From CAYOOT01 sp964405665 (lineage in GTDB: Bacteria; Bdellovibrionota_C; UBA2361; SZUA-149; CAZDWZ01), in the NCBI GenBank assembly GCA_964405665.1, contig CAYOOT010000002.1, positions 1-64,000 on the forward strand: a DNA stretch of 64,000 nt, in the 5' to 3' direction. Within the stretch, counting starts at the first letter, position 1. Each line of letters starts with the position of its first letter. The translations under genes and the position numbers were made by a program. The notes beneath the pieces are model-generated. The model was not told where the DNA came from. It searched no databases and was given only the letters and a program-made list of their open reading frames with translations. Shown here piece after piece: positions 43,467 through 52,329 of the stretch.

Positions 43467-43878
43467 AAAAATTATTTTATCAATCCTTTTTTTTAATACA
43501 CTTTGCTTGGCCGAAGATCCAAAACCCGATAGCTTTGATTTCGATCAGAAGGAAGAAAATAACGATCCAGTGGAAAGCTGCAAACTCTCGCACGGCACGG
43601 CACGTCCGAGAATTGAAGTTGATTATGCTAAGCGTGTTGGGAGCCGGAGATCCACAATCTTTTTAATTAAAGGAAAAATAATTGGTTCCTGCATTGATGA
43701 AGCAGGATATTATGAATTCGGTAAAATAAAAGAAAAATTCAAAATTCCTTTAAGCGATCAATTAAATCGCTATGAATTCCACATTACTTCTTATGAAGGC
43801 GTAGATGGAGAAATAAGAGTATTTTCTCTTGATGGAAGACAAGATAAAGTTTTTATTGAAGACGAGATTAAGAGATAG
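43459..43878 (+). CDS. Exported hypothetical protein, 139 residues
   Basis: Signal peptide MLKKIILSILFFNTLCLA followed by EDPKPDSFD; two Cys (ESCKLSHG and GSCIDEAG) that could form a disulphide. The mature part looks beta-rich (RIEVDYAKRVGSRRSTIFLI, YEFGKIKEKFKIPL, EIRVFSLDGRQDKVF). Family not recognised. Overlaps the desulfurase gene by 8 bp, so co-translated with the nadA operon although no functional tie is evident. Confidence 0.6.
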   Translation: MLKKIILSILFFNTLCLAEDPKPDSFDFDQKEENNDPVESCKLSHGTARPRIEVDYAKRVGSRRSTIFLIKGKIIGSCIDEAGYYEFGKIKEKFKIPLSDQLNRYEFHITSYEGVDGEIRVFSLDGRQDKVFIEDEIKR

Positions 43879-43930
43879 ATCAGAAATTATCATACGGCGA
43901 GGCAAAGCTCGCCATAGAGGAATACAGCAA

Positions 43931-44149
43931 CTATAATGTAGGAGGAATTTCGATATCCCGATCCATTACAGTTTTACGGCCATCGTTCTTGGCATTTTCA
44001 ATTGCCTTATCACAAACTTTTTTAATCATTTCAGATAAAGCGCCTGTGACGTTGGCAGATGTACTTAAGCCTGAAGCATCTTTAATGTAGCTTTTCAGCT
44101 TAGAAACAACTATCAACACGTTTTCTTTAGTTTCATTTTCTGTGGTCAT
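43931..44149 (-). CDS. Bacterial single-domain histone (HBb-like)
   Basis: A 72-residue protein with one histone fold: KENVLIVVSKLKSYIKDASG (helix 1 and loop), STSANVTGALSEMIKKVCDK (start of the long central helix) and AIENAKNDGRKTVMDRDIEI (end of helix 2, loop with Arg-Lys-Thr-Val, and helix 3). The wording SKLKxYIK, then DGRKTVMDRD, is what I know from bacterial histones such as that of Bdellovibrio (HBb) and some Leptospira and deltaproteobacterial relatives. It would bind DNA, probably as a dimer. It sits alone between the nadA operon and the VanZ-like gene. A strong clue to the lineage. Confidence 0.85.
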   Translation of the reverse strand: MTTENETKENVLIVVSKLKSYIKDASGLSTSANVTGALSEMIKKVCDKAIENAKNDGRKTVMDRDIEIPPTL

Positions 44150-44203
44150 ATTCCCCCATAAAGTCCATTAATTAACCAGTGGCTTATAACAAGCCTAATT
44201 TGA

Positions 44204-45100
44204 TTATTCAAGCGAAACCTCAGCAATTATAAATTCAAGACTAGTTTCTTCGGGATTAGTAAAGATTAGCATTCTTTCCACATAACTAAGATCCATTAAT
44301 CGAGTTTTAGGGCCGTGTATCACTTCCTGGAGGGGAATTTCTATTGTATTTTGGCCCTTTACCAGCTCAAATTGTCCATTATAACGATCCTCAAATTCCT
44401 TGCATTTTGCTCGGTCATCTATCCGAATATTAATTAAAATCTGCTCTTTGTTTAGTAAATTTATCTTTAATTTTAGTTTTTTATATTCTGACCAATCAAA
44501 ACCATTGGCCTTATATTCTAAGCCGGAAAATTTGTGGGCCAGTGTAGTCACTTGATTAGCAGTGCCTGAATTACAGGGTAGACAAATGTCCTTAGGAAGC
44601 CAAAATATCGCATTGAGAAAACCAGAAGACTGAAAAGTTTGATCATAAAGAACAGGAAATTTTTCTTTTTGTATTTTTAAAGTTTCATATTCTAAAGTAA
44701 GTGGTAAAAAAATATAAATTGAAGCTAAATAAAAAATTCCTAAAATAATTATTAAGCGAATAAAGAAATTTTTTATAATTTTAAATGATAAAACTATTCC
44801 TATTCCGAGGTACCCATTAATTAAGTCATTACTACTGGCACCTCTTCCAAATAAAGGTTGAATCAACTCGATCAATACCGGCAATATTAAAAGAAAAAAT
44901 AAAAGTTTTTCTTTTTTTACTTCCTTAAAAAAACAAAAAAAGCCAAGAGTAATCAGCATAAATAGGGGGAAATGCAGAGAATCGGAAAGTGTTTCAAAAA
45001 AATAGCGATATCTGAGCTTGGGATAGGGAACTAAAAAAAGTATAGCCAGGGCAAGTGCGAAGTAACGAACTCTTTTGTCTTGAGAAAGGAATTTTTTCAT
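44204..45100 (-). CDS. VanZ-like membrane protein with C-terminal beta-sandwich domain
   Basis: A 298-residue protein from the ATG at 45098-45100. A longer frame would start upstream (45154) inside the REP-like repeat and is rejected because those extra residues would be repeat-derived. The N-terminal 150 residues have about five membrane segments; DSLHFPLFMLITLGFFCFF and LIELIQPLFGRGASSNDLIN match the VanZ family core (H-F ... E..Q...gR..s..D...N). The C-terminal half (SGLEYKANGFDWSEYKKLKL onward) looks like a carbohydrate-binding-type beta sandwich in the periplasm. Function unknown. The gene for the SspB-like protein lies upstream on the same strand beyond the repeat. Confidence 0.78.
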   Translation of the reverse strand: MKKFLSQDKRVRYFALALAILFLVPYPKLRYRYFFETLSDSLHFPLFMLITLGFFCFFKEVKKEKLLFFLLILPVLIELIQPLFGRGASSNDLINGYLGIGIVLSFKIIKNFFIRLIIILGIFYLASIYIFLPLTLEYETLKIQKEKFPVLYDQTFQSSGFLNAIFWLPKDICLPCNSGTANQVTTLAHKFSGLEYKANGFDWSEYKKLKLKINLLNKEQILINIRIDDRAKCKEFEDRYNGQFELVKGQNTIEIPLQEVIHGPKTRLMDLSYVERMLIFTNPEETSLEFIIAEVSLE

Positions 45101-45117
45101 TTGTAAATTAGAGACGT

Positions 45118-45197
45118 TTGTAGGGGCAGCCTTTATGGCTGCCCGGTCGACCATAATATTTAGTAATTCCGGGCAGGGATAAACCCTGCCCCTACAA
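45118..45197. repeat. Palindromic repeat, GTAGGGGC family (REPIN-like)
   Basis: An 80-bp element bounded by TTGTAGGGGCAG (45118) and CTGCCCCTACAA (to 45197). The left half folds as GGGCAGCC-loop-GGCTGCCC (45124-45144) and the right half as GGGCAGGG-loop-CCCTGCCC. Related elements are at 19678-19708 and 53210-53274. It separates the SspB-like gene from the VanZ-like gene. Confidence 0.85.
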
Positions 45198-45204
45198 TAT
45201 GATC

Positions 45205-45675
45205 TTACTTAATCCTTTTAAGTACAGGCTTATTAGATTTACTGCCAGCCCCTTTTCCGCCTTCTTCCACATGAAGATTGGGTTGGGGTTTTGTTGTGGC
45301 TTGCTTCTGCTCTTCACGAGAACCTTCAATTTGCTGAACTATTAAATCTTTTAGAACTTCTAAAGGAAGCTGATCCGGCCAGACCTGACTTTCCCCCTCA
45401 CTGTTTCTTAAACCCCAGACAGCTTTCCAAGGGATGATACATTGAAAATAATTTCCACTAAATTTCAAATAAGTGGAGATTTCTTGATCATTATGTGTGG
45501 TTTCCCCTTGAAAAAGATAACTAACTTTCAAAGTCAGTGCTTTATTGTCCTTTAAGTATTCAGGCACAACTACACCTTCTTGACCAGAATTCAGGTAAAT
45601 CAATACATGATCTCCTTGCATCCATAGCTCAAATAGTTTTATCTTCTCCTTGGTTTTATTATCTGTTTCTGTCAT
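45205..45675 (-). CDS. sspB: SspB-type ClpXP adaptor protein
   Basis: A 156-residue protein. The core (residues about 12-105) matches SspB, the tether that delivers ssrA-tagged proteins to ClpXP: LFELWMQGDHVLIYLN, VVVPEYLKDNKALTLKVSYL, and LKFSGNYFQCIIPWKAVWGL (the substrate groove strands). The following Gln/Lys/Gly-rich tail ends PVLKRIK; in SspB the flexible tail carries the ClpX-binding motif (VLxVVK-like), and the final basic residues may do this job. Divergent from the gene at 45708 with only 32 bp between starts. Confidence 0.82.
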   Translation of the reverse strand: MTETDNKTKEKIKLFELWMQGDHVLIYLNSGQEGVVVPEYLKDNKALTLKVSYLFQGETTHNDQEISTYLKFSGNYFQCIIPWKAVWGLRNSEGESQVWPDQLPLEVLKDLIVQQIEGSREEQKQATTKPQPNLHVEEGGKGAGSKSNKPVLKRIK

Positions 45676-45707
45676 AGCAATGAAAGCCAGTATGCCATAT
45701 TAGGTAA

Positions 45708-47159
45708 ATGAATAGCAATAATAGCACAAATATCTTGTTACTTTCCTTCGTGTTTTTTTTACTGACAACGATCAGCTACGCACAAGAAAATGAAGGAGAA
45801 ACGAACTCTAGCACAGATTCTTCTATAACAGTACCAACTACTGTTATTAATAAAGCAGATGTATCAAATAGTAATACTGGAACACCAGATGAAGTTGAAC
45901 CATTGGAAAGCTGGGATATGAAAGCTCTCTCCATTCCTACTACAATCAAAATAAACCCTACTCAACAACCGACAGAGGGAGTTTTGCCTCCGGAACATGA
46001 AGCCAGCATTCCCCCGGAAGTTTGGACAGAGGAAATGGGCAGTAAATTAGATTCTCGTTATAATGAAAAAAAAGTTCCCTTATCTAAAAAAGACGAGCAA
46101 CGTCTTTTCAAGGCATTCAAAAGACAGAAAGAAGTTGTTCGAAACCTGAGAGAAGAATTTTTTTCAAAAGATAGTCGCGGTCCAGCCGAATTAATCCTCT
46201 GTGCAATCAATGTTAATGGTTATGGCCTTAAAAATGAATATCAGGAAAAATTTTCTGACGGCAAAGGTTCAAAGAAATATCTAGCAATGGAAGAAAGCTT
46301 TATTACGGCAATTAATGCTGCAAAATGCAACGTTGTTGTATTACAAAATTTTCTCGGCTTAAGACCACTATCGGCAAAAGAAGGATTGAGCATCCTCACA
46401 GAAAAACTAAACAGTAGAGATAACGCCACTTGGCGGTTTTTTTATCCAGAATATTACACTAAAAGTAAATTCACCAATGCCTTTTTAATTAATGATAATT
46501 CCATACAAGTTACGAAAATTGAGAATTTACACAACATTAAACTTCCCAAATTTGATAAATTCCTTCTTTCCAGTTTTGCCATACCACCAACTAAAATGAT
46601 TTTTAATTTCAATTCTCCAAACCCTTTAAAAACTAGAAAAATTACTCTTTTGGCATCATTCCTTGGAACTAACGTTGGCACTGATAATCCAGGATTACCG
46701 AATTCTCAAATGCAAATTGCCGAAATTAATCGCGTTCTGATGAAGTCTCTTCATGAAAAAGAATCAGATAATGATCTATCTTTATTAGTAGCGGAACGTG
46801 CCGGTCCCAAATCCTCCAATGCCGGATTAGTTCTGGAAGGCAGATTGCGTTTAAAAGACTTTCAATCTAGCGGAAGCTGTAAATTTGATAGAGAATATAA
46901 GGTCACCTGCTCTCCCCCCGATCCCGGTTATTTTAAAGAATTATTCGGAATAATGAAGGAAGGGATTCCCCCCGATTTGGAAGACAAAAAGCAGCTTGAA
47001 ATATTTAATACTCTAACTCCTGATATCTATTTTTTTGACAGGGATTTAAAATTTGCCTTAATTCATCACCTGCAAACTAGCCGCTATAAAATAGGTTTTC
47101 AGGAAGTAAAAAATGGTTTAAAAAATAGTCCACTAATCTGGGTGGAGTTAAATTGGTAA
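45708..47159 (+). CDS. Exported protein with degenerate endonuclease/phosphatase-like fold
   Basis: A 483-residue protein with a signal peptide (NILLLSFVFFLLTTISYA-QE) and a Thr/Ser/Glu linker to about residue 140. From residue 160 the order of strands recalls the EEP superfamily: LILCAINVNGYG (like the N-terminal N..G strand), CNVVVLQNFLGLRP (like DvvvLQE), SKFTNAFLINDNSI, ITLLASFLGTNVGTDN (like vvntHl), SQMQIAEINRVLMKSL, LSLLVAERAGPK (like lvlGDfN) and a terminal SPLIWVELNW (like DHlPv.v.l). The key residues for metal and phosphate chemistry (Glu of LQE, His, D-x-N, final D-H) are replaced, so I expect no catalysis. Alternative: an unrelated alpha/beta fold. Confidence 0.5.
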   Translation: MNSNNSTNILLLSFVFFLLTTISYAQENEGETNSSTDSSITVPTTVINKADVSNSNTGTPDEVEPLESWDMKALSIPTTIKINPTQQPTEGVLPPEHEASIPPEVWTEEMGSKLDSRYNEKKVPLSKKDEQRLFKAFKRQKEVVRNLREEFFSKDSRGPAELILCAINVNGYGLKNEYQEKFSDGKGSKKYLAMEESFITAINAAKCNVVVLQNFLGLRPLSAKEGLSILTEKLNSRDNATWRFFYPEYYTKSKFTNAFLINDNSIQVTKIENLHNIKLPKFDKFLLSSFAIPPTKMIFNFNSPNPLKTRKITLLASFLGTNVGTDNPGLPNSQMQIAEINRVLMKSLHEKESDNDLSLLVAERAGPKSSNAGLVLEGRLRLKDFQSSGSCKFDREYKVTCSPPDPGYFKELFGIMKEGIPPDLEDKKQLEIFNTLTPDIYFFDRDLKFALIHHLQTSRYKIGFQEVKNGLKNSPLIWVELNW

Positions 47160-47167
47160 TTGATAAC

Positions 47168-47207
47168 GGAGCGCGGACTCGCAGGGCACGTTGCCCTTTA
47201 GTCCGCT
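47168..47207. repeat. Palindromic hairpin, GCGGAC family
   Basis: The sequence GGAGCGCGGACT (47168-47179), GCAGGGCA, then TGCCCT (47192-47197) and AGTCCGCT (47200-47207) forms a hairpin of two stem blocks. GGAGCGCGGAC recurs at 24681-24691 and CCCTTTAGTCCGCT recurs at about 19777-19790, tying it to the other elements. It lies between two same-strand genes and may end transcription of the upstream one. Confidence 0.7.
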
Positions 47208-47228
47208 AGTTTATTAAGGTAAGAAATT

Positions 47229-48302
47229 ATGCACAAAGAATCAAAAGACTTTCTTTACAAACTTTTAAATACCCCCTCACCTTCGGGTTTTGAACAAGAT
47301 ATTCAAAAAGTCGTTAAAAAAAGAATGGCTCATTATGCTGATACGATTGAAGTCGATGTGCACGGCAATTTGACTGCCTGTTGGAATCCGGATGCCAGCG
47401 TAAGAATAATGCTAGCCGGACATTGCGATCAAATCGGCTTTATGGTCACGCATGTTAATGATGCCGGATATATTCATTTTGGAACAATCGGTGGAATTGA
47501 TCCGGCCGTGCTTCCAGGATCAACCTTAACGATTCTCAGTAAATCCGGACCAATCCCCGGAATTATTGGACACAAACCAATACACTTACTTGCACCGGAA
47601 GAAAGAGGAAAACAAGTTTCTTTAGCAAATCTTTGGATCGATATTGGAGCAGACGATGGCAAAGCTGCCAGAGCTCTAGTAAATGTTGGCGACCCGATTG
47701 TTTATCAAATGGGAATCACCGAACTGGGTAAAAATATTATTTCTTCTCCTGCTTGTGATGATAAAGTCGGACTATTTGTTTGCATGGAAGCATTAAGAAT
47801 TGTTTCTCAAACTCAGTCCAAGAAAAAATGCCCGATTGCCCTTTATGCAGTAAGCACAGTGCAAGAAGAAGTAGGCTTAAGAGGAGCAAGGACTTCTTGT
47901 TTTGGAATTGATCCCGTAGCCGGAATTGCAGTGGATGTTACTCATGCCTCTGATAATCCAGGAGCAGATGCCAAAGCCATCGGCACTGTAAAGCTGGGCA
48001 AAGGTCCGACAATCGCTCGAGGCTCCAATATCAACCCGGTTTTAGAAAATCTTTTAGTAGAAACTGCCAAGAAGAAAAAATTAGCATATCAACCACTTTC
48101 TTCTCCCAATGCCACAGGCACCGATGCCAACGCCATTCAGATTTCCCGGTCGGGTGTTGCTGCAGCATTAATTGGTCTTCCCAATCGCTATATGCACACG
48201 CAAGTAGAGGTCGTAGATTTGAGAGATTTGGAAATAGCTGCTAAGTTAATTGCCGAAACTGTAGTAAGGATTACAAAAAGGACCAGTTTCGTTCCCGTAT
48301 AA
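47229..48302 (+). CDS. M42 family metallo-aminopeptidase
   Basis: Cobalt/zinc aminopeptidase of the glutamyl-aminopeptidase/endoglucanase (M42, TET) family that trims peptides in the cytoplasm, usually as a dodecamer. Metal ligands and landmarks are visible: AGHCDQIGFMV with His65 and Asp67, ISSPACDDKVGLFVCMEA (bridging Asp), STVQEEVGLRGA (catalytic and ligand Glu pair), AVDVTHASDNPG (Asp) and YMHTQVEVVDLRD (His). The 357-residue length is right. A single gene between a palindromic repeat and a toxin-antitoxin pair. Confidence 0.94.
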   Translation: MHKESKDFLYKLLNTPSPSGFEQDIQKVVKKRMAHYADTIEVDVHGNLTACWNPDASVRIMLAGHCDQIGFMVTHVNDAGYIHFGTIGGIDPAVLPGSTLTILSKSGPIPGIIGHKPIHLLAPEERGKQVSLANLWIDIGADDGKAARALVNVGDPIVYQMGITELGKNIISSPACDDKVGLFVCMEALRIVSQTQSKKKCPIALYAVSTVQEEVGLRGARTSCFGIDPVAGIAVDVTHASDNPGADAKAIGTVKLGKGPTIARGSNINPVLENLLVETAKKKKLAYQPLSSPNATGTDANAIQISRSGVAAALIGLPNRYMHTQVEVVDLRDLEIAAKLIAETVVRITKRTSFVPV

Positions 48303-48390
48303 TCCTAATCTAATAAGTATTTCTTGCTAGCCGACTCGGGCGTTAATTCAACTGATAGTGGTTTTCCAGCATTACCTTGGCTTGGAAAGA

Positions 48391-48696
48391 TTAAGCCGCT
48401 TTTGTGCCTTGCATTTTTTTTGTTACTGCAATTTGCAAACCCAGAGCTTCGAAAACTTTTGATAAACTAGAAAGTCTAGGGTTTCCTTTTTCTGAAAGCA
48501 TATCATATATGCCTTCTCTATTAAGTGAAGTGTTTTTAGAAAGATAACCAACTCCTCCTTGGGCTTCTACCACATCGCGTACTGCAAGAAGAAAAGCTGC
48601 TTCACCTTCTTCAATAGATTCAGTAATGTACCCGGCAGCAAAGTCTAGATCTTTTAGCTGTTCAAGTAACCATTTTTTATAATCAATAGTTGGCAT
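48391..48696 (-). CDS. Antitoxin, HigA-like (HI1420/addiction-module antidote type)
   Basis: A 101-residue antitoxin from the ATG at 48694-48696, preceded by AAGAG. MPTIDYKKWLLEQLKDLDFA and GYITESIEEGEAAFLLAVRD, then GGVGYLSKNTSLNREGIYDM, LSEKGNPRLSSLSKVFEALG is the addiction-module antidote (HI1420-like) layout with an XRE-type helix-turn-helix. It overlaps the toxin stop by 14 bp; toxin-first order fits. An apparent 27-residue N-terminal extension lies inside the toxin frame and is not likely translated. Confidence 0.9.
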   Translation of the reverse strand: MPTIDYKKWLLEQLKDLDFAAGYITESIEEGEAAFLLAVRDVVEAQGGVGYLSKNTSLNREGIYDMLSEKGNPRLSSLSKVFEALGLQIAVTKKMQGTKAA

Positions 48697-49036
48697 AGTT
48701 TTTCTCTTGTTTATACTCTTCCCAATAGGCTTTTGCTTTTTTGATATCGGCATTTTGCGATCCCTTATCTCCTCCACAAAGTAAGATTATTATTTCCAAT
48801 CGATGCTGTCCAAAGTACACTCTATATCCAGGACCGAAATCGATCTTTAGCTCATGAACGCCTTTCCCAACTGTTTCAACAAGTCCTAAGTTTCCAGCCC
48901 TAACACGAGCTAATCGGGATATGATTTTTTGCTTTGCTCTTAAATCTTTTAAATTCTCAAACCATTCAGCAAATGGTAAGGCTCCACTTTTAGAGCGAAA
49001 AATGCATAGATTTTTTGGCAAAACTTCCGTGTCCAT
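48683..49036 (-). CDS. Toxin, RelE/ParE superfamily (HI1419/Gp49-like)
   Basis: A 117-residue toxin: PFAEWFENLKDLRAKQKIIS, RLARVRAGNLGLVETVGKGV, HELKIDFGPGYRVYFG and IIILLCGGDKGSQNADIKKA follow the HI1419-type addiction-module killer family closely (the GPGYRVYF and LLCGGDKxxQ..DI motifs). These act on mRNA or the ribosome. It is encoded before its antitoxin with a 14-bp overlap. Confidence 0.92.
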   Translation of the reverse strand: MDTEVLPKNLCIFRSKSGALPFAEWFENLKDLRAKQKIISRLARVRAGNLGLVETVGKGVHELKIDFGPGYRVYFGQHRLEIIILLCGGDKGSQNADIKKAKAYWEEYKQEKNYANY

Positions 49037-49512
49037 CTAATTGTAGATTATAACCTACGCTCTTGTCAACCACTATTTTACCTCTGGACAAAGACCCTTT
49101 AAAAACGAGTGGCCTTTGTCCAGAGGTAAAAGTGCGTAGTGCTTTATCTCTCCTTAAAGTTTTATTGTAATTTTCTTTCTTCCTCGTTTCGAACTAACAA
49201 GTATTTCTCGTTAGTTGCCTCGCACACTCACTCCCTTTCTTCGTATCGAACAAAATTTGGAGAAGTTGCTTATTTTTTAATATTTATTGTTAATTTTTCA
49301 TTAACAGCTTGGTCCAAATTGCCGACCTCGTAAGCCTGTGATATTCCAAATTATAGCTTGGGGGGACAACACAATTGGATCTTGATAGAAAAAATAAAAA
49401 TTATCTTAGTCCTACTTTGGAAGTGGCTTTTAAATCCTCAATATTATACTCTTCACAAATGACTAGAAATACAGAAAACTTATAAGAAATATTTTTTATC
49501 TGGAAATCTAAA
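49037..49512. other. Intergenic region with 18-bp perfect inverted repeat
   Basis: Arms TTTTACCTCTGGACAAAG (49076-49093) and its complement (49114-49131) are perfect, with 20 nt between; a palindromic repeat or terminator between divergent units. Later, TAACAAGTATTTCTCGTTAG (from 49191) resembles a segment at 48313 (see findings). A plus-strand frame of 64 codons at 49139-49333 looks non-coding and is not annotated. From 49340 to 49512 the DNA is AT-rich promoter-like sequence. Confidence 0.55.
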
Positions 49513-52329
49513 TTGAAACTACTAAAGTTTTTTATCCCCTTCTTACTTGTGATGATTGGCTCCTTTAGCGCACCAACTTTTTTCCATTTTTTTGATAGTG
49601 CAAACTACAAACTGGTAATCGATTTAAAAGTAGACAAAGGTGATGCTGTCGGTATTTTTATTAATCAAAATTATTTTAAATATTATTCCAAAAAATTAGT
49701 TTTAAATCAAAGAACAAAATATTCTTTTGAAGATTTACCGGATAAAATTTCAGACTTAAGAATCGATCCCACAGGAGACAATGATGCCTCAATAGATTTA
49801 TATAATATTTCAATCTACAAAAATAATCAGGTGATAGAAAGTCTTGGACCAAGCGATCTCCTCAAGTGGGGCGCTTTTTTCGCATCAACTCCGGCAAAAG
49901 TAGTGGACGATCATGTCAATGTTGTTTCCACCACAAATGACCCGATAATAATGGGGAAATTTCATTATACAATTCCTTTTTCCGACAAAATTGGCCTAAT
50001 GATTGGAGCTACCCCAGCTAGTTTTTCATTAACATTTTCTTGGGTCTTATTATTTTGTCTAATGCTTGTTGGGATTTTTAAGAGGCAGTTACTGGAGTGG
50101 GGATTTTTTATCAGTGCCTTGTTTTTTTTAGCATTCTTGAAATTAGAAACATATCTTGTTCCTTGGTGCTTAGAAAAGATAACTGCACCATTGAGGATTT
50201 CTCAAAGTGTTGGCATCGCCAGTTACTCCGGAGTTCCTAAGCCAATTGAAATAAAAACATTTCTTTCTATGTTGCTGCTAGCGATTATTTTTGGAGTTCT
50301 TTTGTATTATCTACTTAGTCTTTTATCTAAGATTGCAAAGTTTTTATCATTTAAAGATTTAAAAAATAATCTTGTTAATGAAAATAAATTTTCAAATTTA
50401 TTCTTCTTTTCAATTTTTATTACTATCTCCATCTTTAATTTTCCGGCAATAAAGAAAGCTTTCGATCTCTTGCCAAATATTGATCATGCTCATGATTGGG
50501 ATTCGATGGCAGTATTTAATTGGCAGTATGTAGCAAACTTAGGACTATTGCCCTTTAGAGATTATTGGTTTCCTTACGGTGGCTATTGGAATCAAATATC
50601 TCCCTTCCCCTGGGATATGTTTCGTTTTCATATCTATAAAACTATTGTCTTTGGTGTTTTTTCACTTTGCATCTATGCCCTCTGTAACTTTCGCAAATTA
50701 TGGACCCTTTTAATCTTATCAATAGTGTTGATTCTTGTAGAAACTGGATACTTAAAAGGGTTTTATCGATATGTGATGTGTATTGATATTACTCTATTAT
50801 ATTTAGTAATAATTAATCAAAATATCTTAAAACAAAAATGGTTAATATTGTATGGGGTTTTTGTCGGATGGATATTATCTTACGAACCGACGCAAGCAAT
50901 TTACGGAGCAGTTCCGGTTTTACTTGTTTTTTTTAGAAGAAACTTTCAAGACCCCAAAAAACTTTGGCAAAACTTTCTTTTGCATCTTCCGGCAATAATC
51001 TCTTTTTCCGCTATTGTTTTTATTTTTATAGCTAAAATGCTGATCTTTAAACAGTGGAGTGGTTTTTTAGACTTTTATCAAAATATGGGAGCAATATCGG
51101 TTGCTGATTCTACCCCGGGAGGACTGTTATTTTGGAAAAACTCCGTTTTTCAAGAAGAAAACTTAGTATTAATCGCAACGCTTTGGTTAGTTTTATTGGG
51201 TACTTATTTTTATTACTCTGATTATAAACAAAAGGAATATAAAATAGAAAATGATCTAATTATGAGCATGGGTGTTCTGGCGTCAATGATTTTCCTAAAA
51301 CATCTGGTGCGGCCATTTATGGCTAATCAATTTATTATCATTCATATCTTAGCCTTGTTATTATATTTAGTAAGGTATTCAACTAGCTGGAGCAAGACAC
51401 AGAAGAGTTTGGGCTTTTTGTCGTTGGGGTGTTTTTTGGGATGGGGATTTCAGACAGGCTTAACTAAAGATATTGTAGGTAGATACGTAGTTACTCCAAA
51501 AAATTTAATCGAAAACATTGAGGTGTTAGCACTTGATGAAGTTATCCTCAAAAAACAACAGGACTTATTTTTTAGTCCCGAGAATTTTATAAACTCTTCT
51601 CCAGATGTTCGCGACATTTATAATTTTTTTAATGCCCTTGAAGTCAATCATTCAACACCAGAAATCTTTGTTCTGGGAGATGACAGCTTATTTTATATTA
51701 TTTTAAAAAAAATCCCTCCACCATTTGTTAGTGTCTATGATGGCTCTGCGCTCTACGCTCAACAAACTATTCTCAACTGGCTAACTGCAAAAAATCCTGA
51801 ATACGTTATTTGGAATTCTAGTAATAATACTTTTGACAATGTTCCAAATCCGGTAAGAGTACCCTTATTGTATGAATACGTTGCAAAAAACTATTTGCCA
51901 TTTAAGAAATTCGGAAAATACTTTGTTCTTAAAAAAAGATCAGACAAGGAGAGTATTGATCTTGCTTTTTGGAAGGAAAACTTAGGTCAAGAACTGTCTT
52001 TGGGGTATGTGCCGGCAGAATCTAATATTAAGGATTTAGAGCCCTGCAAGAAGGATGCAGTGGAGTGTTATCAAGTTCTGGAGCTCACTCCTTTGCCAGA
52101 GAAATTGGGCCAGCCACTGAAAGTCTCTTTTATTGTGGGTAATGAAACTTTTGCAGTTCAGTTTCTTACGAGAAAATCAACAAAAAATTACTATATTACC
52201 TTAAATCGACTTTGGTTTTGGTCTTTAGCCAACGCTTCCGGTCAAAAAATAGATTACCTAGCTGGTTCTGAATCATTTCTTGGCTCAAATATCAGTAAAC
52301 ACTCAATGAAAACCCACTTACTTTATTAA
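49513..52329 (+). CDS. Large polytopic membrane protein of the polysaccharide locus (GT-C-like)
   Basis: A 938-residue protein starting at TTG (49513) with a signal-anchor FFIPFLLVMIGSFSAP. Residues 30-145 form a periplasmic beta domain (YKLVIDLKVDKGDAVGIFIN ... ISDLRIDPTGDNDASIDLYN), then 12 or more membrane segments (about 170-665) with a charged motif DHAHDWDSMAVFNWQYV (323-339) at a loop, like the acidic loop of GT-C glycosyltransferases, and a C-terminal soluble region from about 700 (EIFVLGDDSLFYIIL, YEYVAKNYLPFKKFGKYFVL). The same overall plan as the protein at 60109. Likely transfers or polymerises sugars at the inner membrane. No precise family is claimed. Confidence 0.65.
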   Translation: MKLLKFFIPFLLVMIGSFSAPTFFHFFDSANYKLVIDLKVDKGDAVGIFINQNYFKYYSKKLVLNQRTKYSFEDLPDKISDLRIDPTGDNDASIDLYNISIYKNNQVIESLGPSDLLKWGAFFASTPAKVVDDHVNVVSTTNDPIIMGKFHYTIPFSDKIGLMIGATPASFSLTFSWVLLFCLMLVGIFKRQLLEWGFFISALFFLAFLKLETYLVPWCLEKITAPLRISQSVGIASYSGVPKPIEIKTFLSMLLLAIIFGVLLYYLLSLLSKIAKFLSFKDLKNNLVNENKFSNLFFFSIFITISIFNFPAIKKAFDLLPNIDHAHDWDSMAVFNWQYVANLGLLPFRDYWFPYGGYWNQISPFPWDMFRFHIYKTIVFGVFSLCIYALCNFRKLWTLLILSIVLILVETGYLKGFYRYVMCIDITLLYLVIINQNILKQKWLILYGVFVGWILSYEPTQAIYGAVPVLLVFFRRNFQDPKKLWQNFLLHLPAIISFSAIVFIFIAKMLIFKQWSGFLDFYQNMGAISVADSTPGGLLFWKNSVFQEENLVLIATLWLVLLGTYFYYSDYKQKEYKIENDLIMSMGVLASMIFLKHLVRPFMANQFIIIHILALLLYLVRYSTSWSKTQKSLGFLSLGCFLGWGFQTGLTKDIVGRYVVTPKNLIENIEVLALDEVILKKQQDLFFSPENFINSSPDVRDIYNFFNALEVNHSTPEIFVLGDDSLFYIILKKIPPPFVSVYDGSALYAQQTILNWLTAKNPEYVIWNSSNNTFDNVPNPVRVPLLYEYVAKNYLPFKKFGKYFVLKKRSDKESIDLAFWKENLGQELSLGYVPAESNIKDLEPCKKDAVECYQVLELTPLPEKLGQPLKVSFIVGNETFAVQFLTRKSTKNYYITLNRLWFWSLANASGQKIDYLAGSESFLGSNISKHSMKTHLLY

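Noticed and set aside
45101..45154. Longer start of the VanZ-like protein at 45154
   Set aside because: These codons come from the palindromic repeat at 45118-45197, and the ATG at 45098 begins a normal membrane protein.
48697..48777. 27-residue N-terminal extension of the second antitoxin
   Set aside because: It lies within the toxin gene in another frame; the ATG at 48694-48696 has a ribosome-binding site and family-typical start.
49139..49333. 64-codon plus-strand frame
   Set aside because: Composition and start context are not gene-like, and it lies next to an inverted repeat.
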